From contig DASRNX010000136.1 in NCBI GenBank assembly GCA_035647175.1, positions 1 to 24,325 of the forward strand: a stretch of 24,325 nt of DNA, in the 5' to 3' direction. The notes below the pieces were generated by a model that saw only the letters and a list, made by a program, of their open reading frames with translations, had not been told where the DNA came from and did not search any database. The position numbers were made by a program, and so were the translations under genes. Source of the stretch: UBA3941 sp035647175. Lineage in GTDB: Bacteria; Bacillota; Clostridia; Caldicoprobacterales; UBA3941. Positions 23,179-24,325 of this stretch are shown in pieces (positions within the stretch are counted from its first letter, which is position 1; the number at the start of each line of letters is the position of its first letter).

Positions 23179-23847
23179 CTAAACCTTGGGAGTCAATCTA
23201 TTTGGAGACAGGATTATGGTATCGGTTGTGGTTTTACCGTCCAATACTTCTCTTATTTGGCTTATAACCATGCTCGTATCTAGGGAAAGCCCTTCCTCTT
23301 CGGGGCTTATATTGAATTTTTTCTCCCCATCCGGATTGAAGGTTACGGTTGCGTCGACTGTGTCTCGGTCTATTGCCGCAGCTACTCTCTCAACCTCAGC
23401 CTGCAGGCTGTCCACGCTATAGGTTAGTTTCGTATGGAAGGAGCGCCCCTCCCTTCTCAATCTTTGGACCATAAGGAAACGCTTTAAAGGATGGCCCGTC
23501 CTTGCGATGCCGTAGGCCTCCTTCGTCTTTTCGCTTATGTCTATAGAAACCCCCATATCCTTGTATCCCAGGGTCCAGAAATCCGATTGATGCAAAAGTC
23601 CCACCTTCAGATTATCCAGCCTTGCCTGATTTTTTTCCCTTAACAATTTTTCGGCGGATTGTTTAGTCAAGCCGCCCATAGATAAGCCATCAATCGTTAT
23701 ACCCTCATAAAAGGTATCGGTATCTAAAATTCTATTAATATAAGCCCTTAGCCCAGTGCCCGCCATAAGGATAAGAGCGATAAATAGTATAACTATGGCA
23801 ATTGGTTTCTTCCTCTGTCCGGTAGTTTTTTTGCGACGTGTTCTCAT
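23179..23847 (-). CDS. VanW-family protein, N-terminal part (broken gene)
   Basis: 222 residues: a basic start (MRTRRKKTTGQRKK), one membrane anchor (~16-36, IAIVILFIALILMAG), then the peptidoglycan-binding-like domain usual before VanW domains (DGLSMGGLTKQSAEKLL, LGYKDMGVSID). The frame stops at TAG (23181-23179) exactly where the linker to the VanW domain is expected. The remainder continues in the -1 frame. ATG 23847 follows GGAGAAGGGG. Whole-gene length without the shift would be about 470 residues, normal for the family. Confidence 0.8.
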   Translation of the reverse strand: MRTRRKKTTGQRKKPIAIVILFIALILMAGTGLRAYINRILDTDTFYEGITIDGLSMGGLTKQSAEKLLREKNQARLDNLKVGLLHQSDFWTLGYKDMGVSIDISEKTKEAYGIARTGHPLKRFLMVQRLRREGRSFHTKLTYSVDSLQAEVERVAAAIDRDTVDATVTFNPDGEKKFNISPEEEGLSLDTSMVISQIREVLDGKTTTDTIILSPNRLTPKV

Positions 23848-23914
23848 AACTGATTTTTCCCCTTCTCCAATTCGATGTCGGAAGCAGCGTTCTATAGTCA
23901 TTATCGACATGTTT

Positions 23915-23984
23915 ATAGACACACAACTCCAACTACAGAATTTCTTAACCATAGATAAATTTAGTTTCTGTATTGCTTATCCAT
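23915..23984 (+). repeat. Dispersed intergenic repeat, shorter copy B
   Basis: 70 bases that keep both ends but lack about 30 bases of the middle. ACAACTCCAACT is identical to copy A, and GATAAATTTAGTTTC is shared with copy C (15 bases identical). It lies just upstream of the broken VanW gene, on its non-coding side. Confidence 0.68.
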
Positions 23985-24253
23985 AGCCAGCGCAACAGGT
24001 TAATAATCTAAGTATAGATTTCCTTATCGGTCATAAGTTATGTATACCAAATACATTGTCAAATGAAACCCTCGGCAATTATCGCTATGATTTTTATGGA
24101 ATCTATGTTAAAATTAATACAACGTGGATTGAAAAATTATATTATGGGTATATGGGTCTTCAACTTATTCAAGACCCGAGATAACGATATTTGGGGAAAT
24201 CTAGATATTTGTCCGCGACTGAGCGGCGGGAGGGTTGTAAAGTTTGAGGATCT
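23985..24253 (+). other. Gene-free region with hairpins before the last gene
   Basis: About 270 bases between the repeat copy and the last partial gene. GGGTCTT (24154-24160) and AAGACCC (24171-24177) form a perfect 7-bp stem with a 10-base loop, and CCGC/GCGG makes a short stem near 24213-24226. The 76-codon frame at 24063 has no ribosome site and is not called. Confidence 0.4.
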
Positions 24254-24325
24254 ATGGCTTGGTTGGACCCAGCGGTACAGGCAAGAGCTATAAAGCAGCC
24301 AATCTTGCTAACGAGCGGGGTATTT
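24254..24325 (+). CDS. 5' end of a gene cut by the window end
   Basis: ATG 24254 opens a frame of 24 codons to the window edge, beginning M-A-W-L-D-P-A-V-Q-A-R-A-I-K. GAGGA (24246-24250) precedes it, but the spacing is only about 3-4 bases. The protein is not recognised. The frame could be chance. Confidence 0.35.
   Translation, partial: MAWLDPAVQARAIKQPILLTSGVF

Noticed and set aside
24063..24293. 76-codon ORF near the window end
   Set aside because: No ribosome site, mixed content, and it overlaps a better-placed frame at 24254.

Overview
The window reads as chromosome of a spore-forming, low-to-mid GC Gram-positive bacterium, most likely a member of the Clostridia. The signs are a SpoIVFA/SpoIVFB pair, the radical-SAM/DUF2344/RNase G cluster typical of Clostridia, strong purine-rich ribosome binding sites, frequent TTG starts, and many AGG/AGA and ATA codons. 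The species cannot be named from the sequence alone.

Layout. (1) 1-5982, + strand: the tail of an unidentified gene, spoIVFA-like, spoIVFB-like, a TIGR03960-type radical SAM protein, its DUF2344 partner and ribonuclease G, closed by a strong terminator. (2) 6070-7353: alaA-type alanine aminotransferase with its own terminator. (3) 7650-12932: a small flavin-type oxidase-fold protein and a complete pyruvate dehydrogenase complex (E1 alpha, E1 beta, E2, E3). The PDH proteins resemble the mitochondrial/alphaproteobacterial type. With AlaA they form a pyruvate-handling block: pyruvate to acetyl-CoA, and pyruvate to alanine. (4) 12933-13576: a 644-base gene-free stretch with inverted repeats and one copy of a ~100-base repeat. 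(5) 13577-17172: an HPr-like protein with an altered active site, DNA polymerase IV, a small unknown protein, and a MASE3-PP2C (SpoIIE/RsbU-type) phosphatase ending at a two-way terminator. (6) 17213-18611: two divergent unknown genes that appear to share the same degenerate helical repeat. (7) 18617-20343: a group V cysteine desulfurase-family gene divergent from a DUF3343 (putative Se/S carrier) gene. (8) 20350-24325: a propeller-like protein with a coiled-coil tail, endonuclease III, a frameshifted VanW-family gene, and the start of a last gene cut by the window end.

The most unusual observation is a dispersed ~100-base intergenic repeat. It has two near full-length copies (13011-13109 on +, 21357-21457 on -) and one shorter copy (23915-23984 on +). 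One copy carries perfect 12-base inverted ends. The two long copies also contain a similar short ORF whose differences are mostly conservative. It could be a MITE-like element, a structured RNA, or a tiny membrane-peptide gene family.

No tRNA, rRNA, CRISPR array, intact transposase or phage gene was seen. Promoter assignments are weak throughout. Terminators are much better supported.
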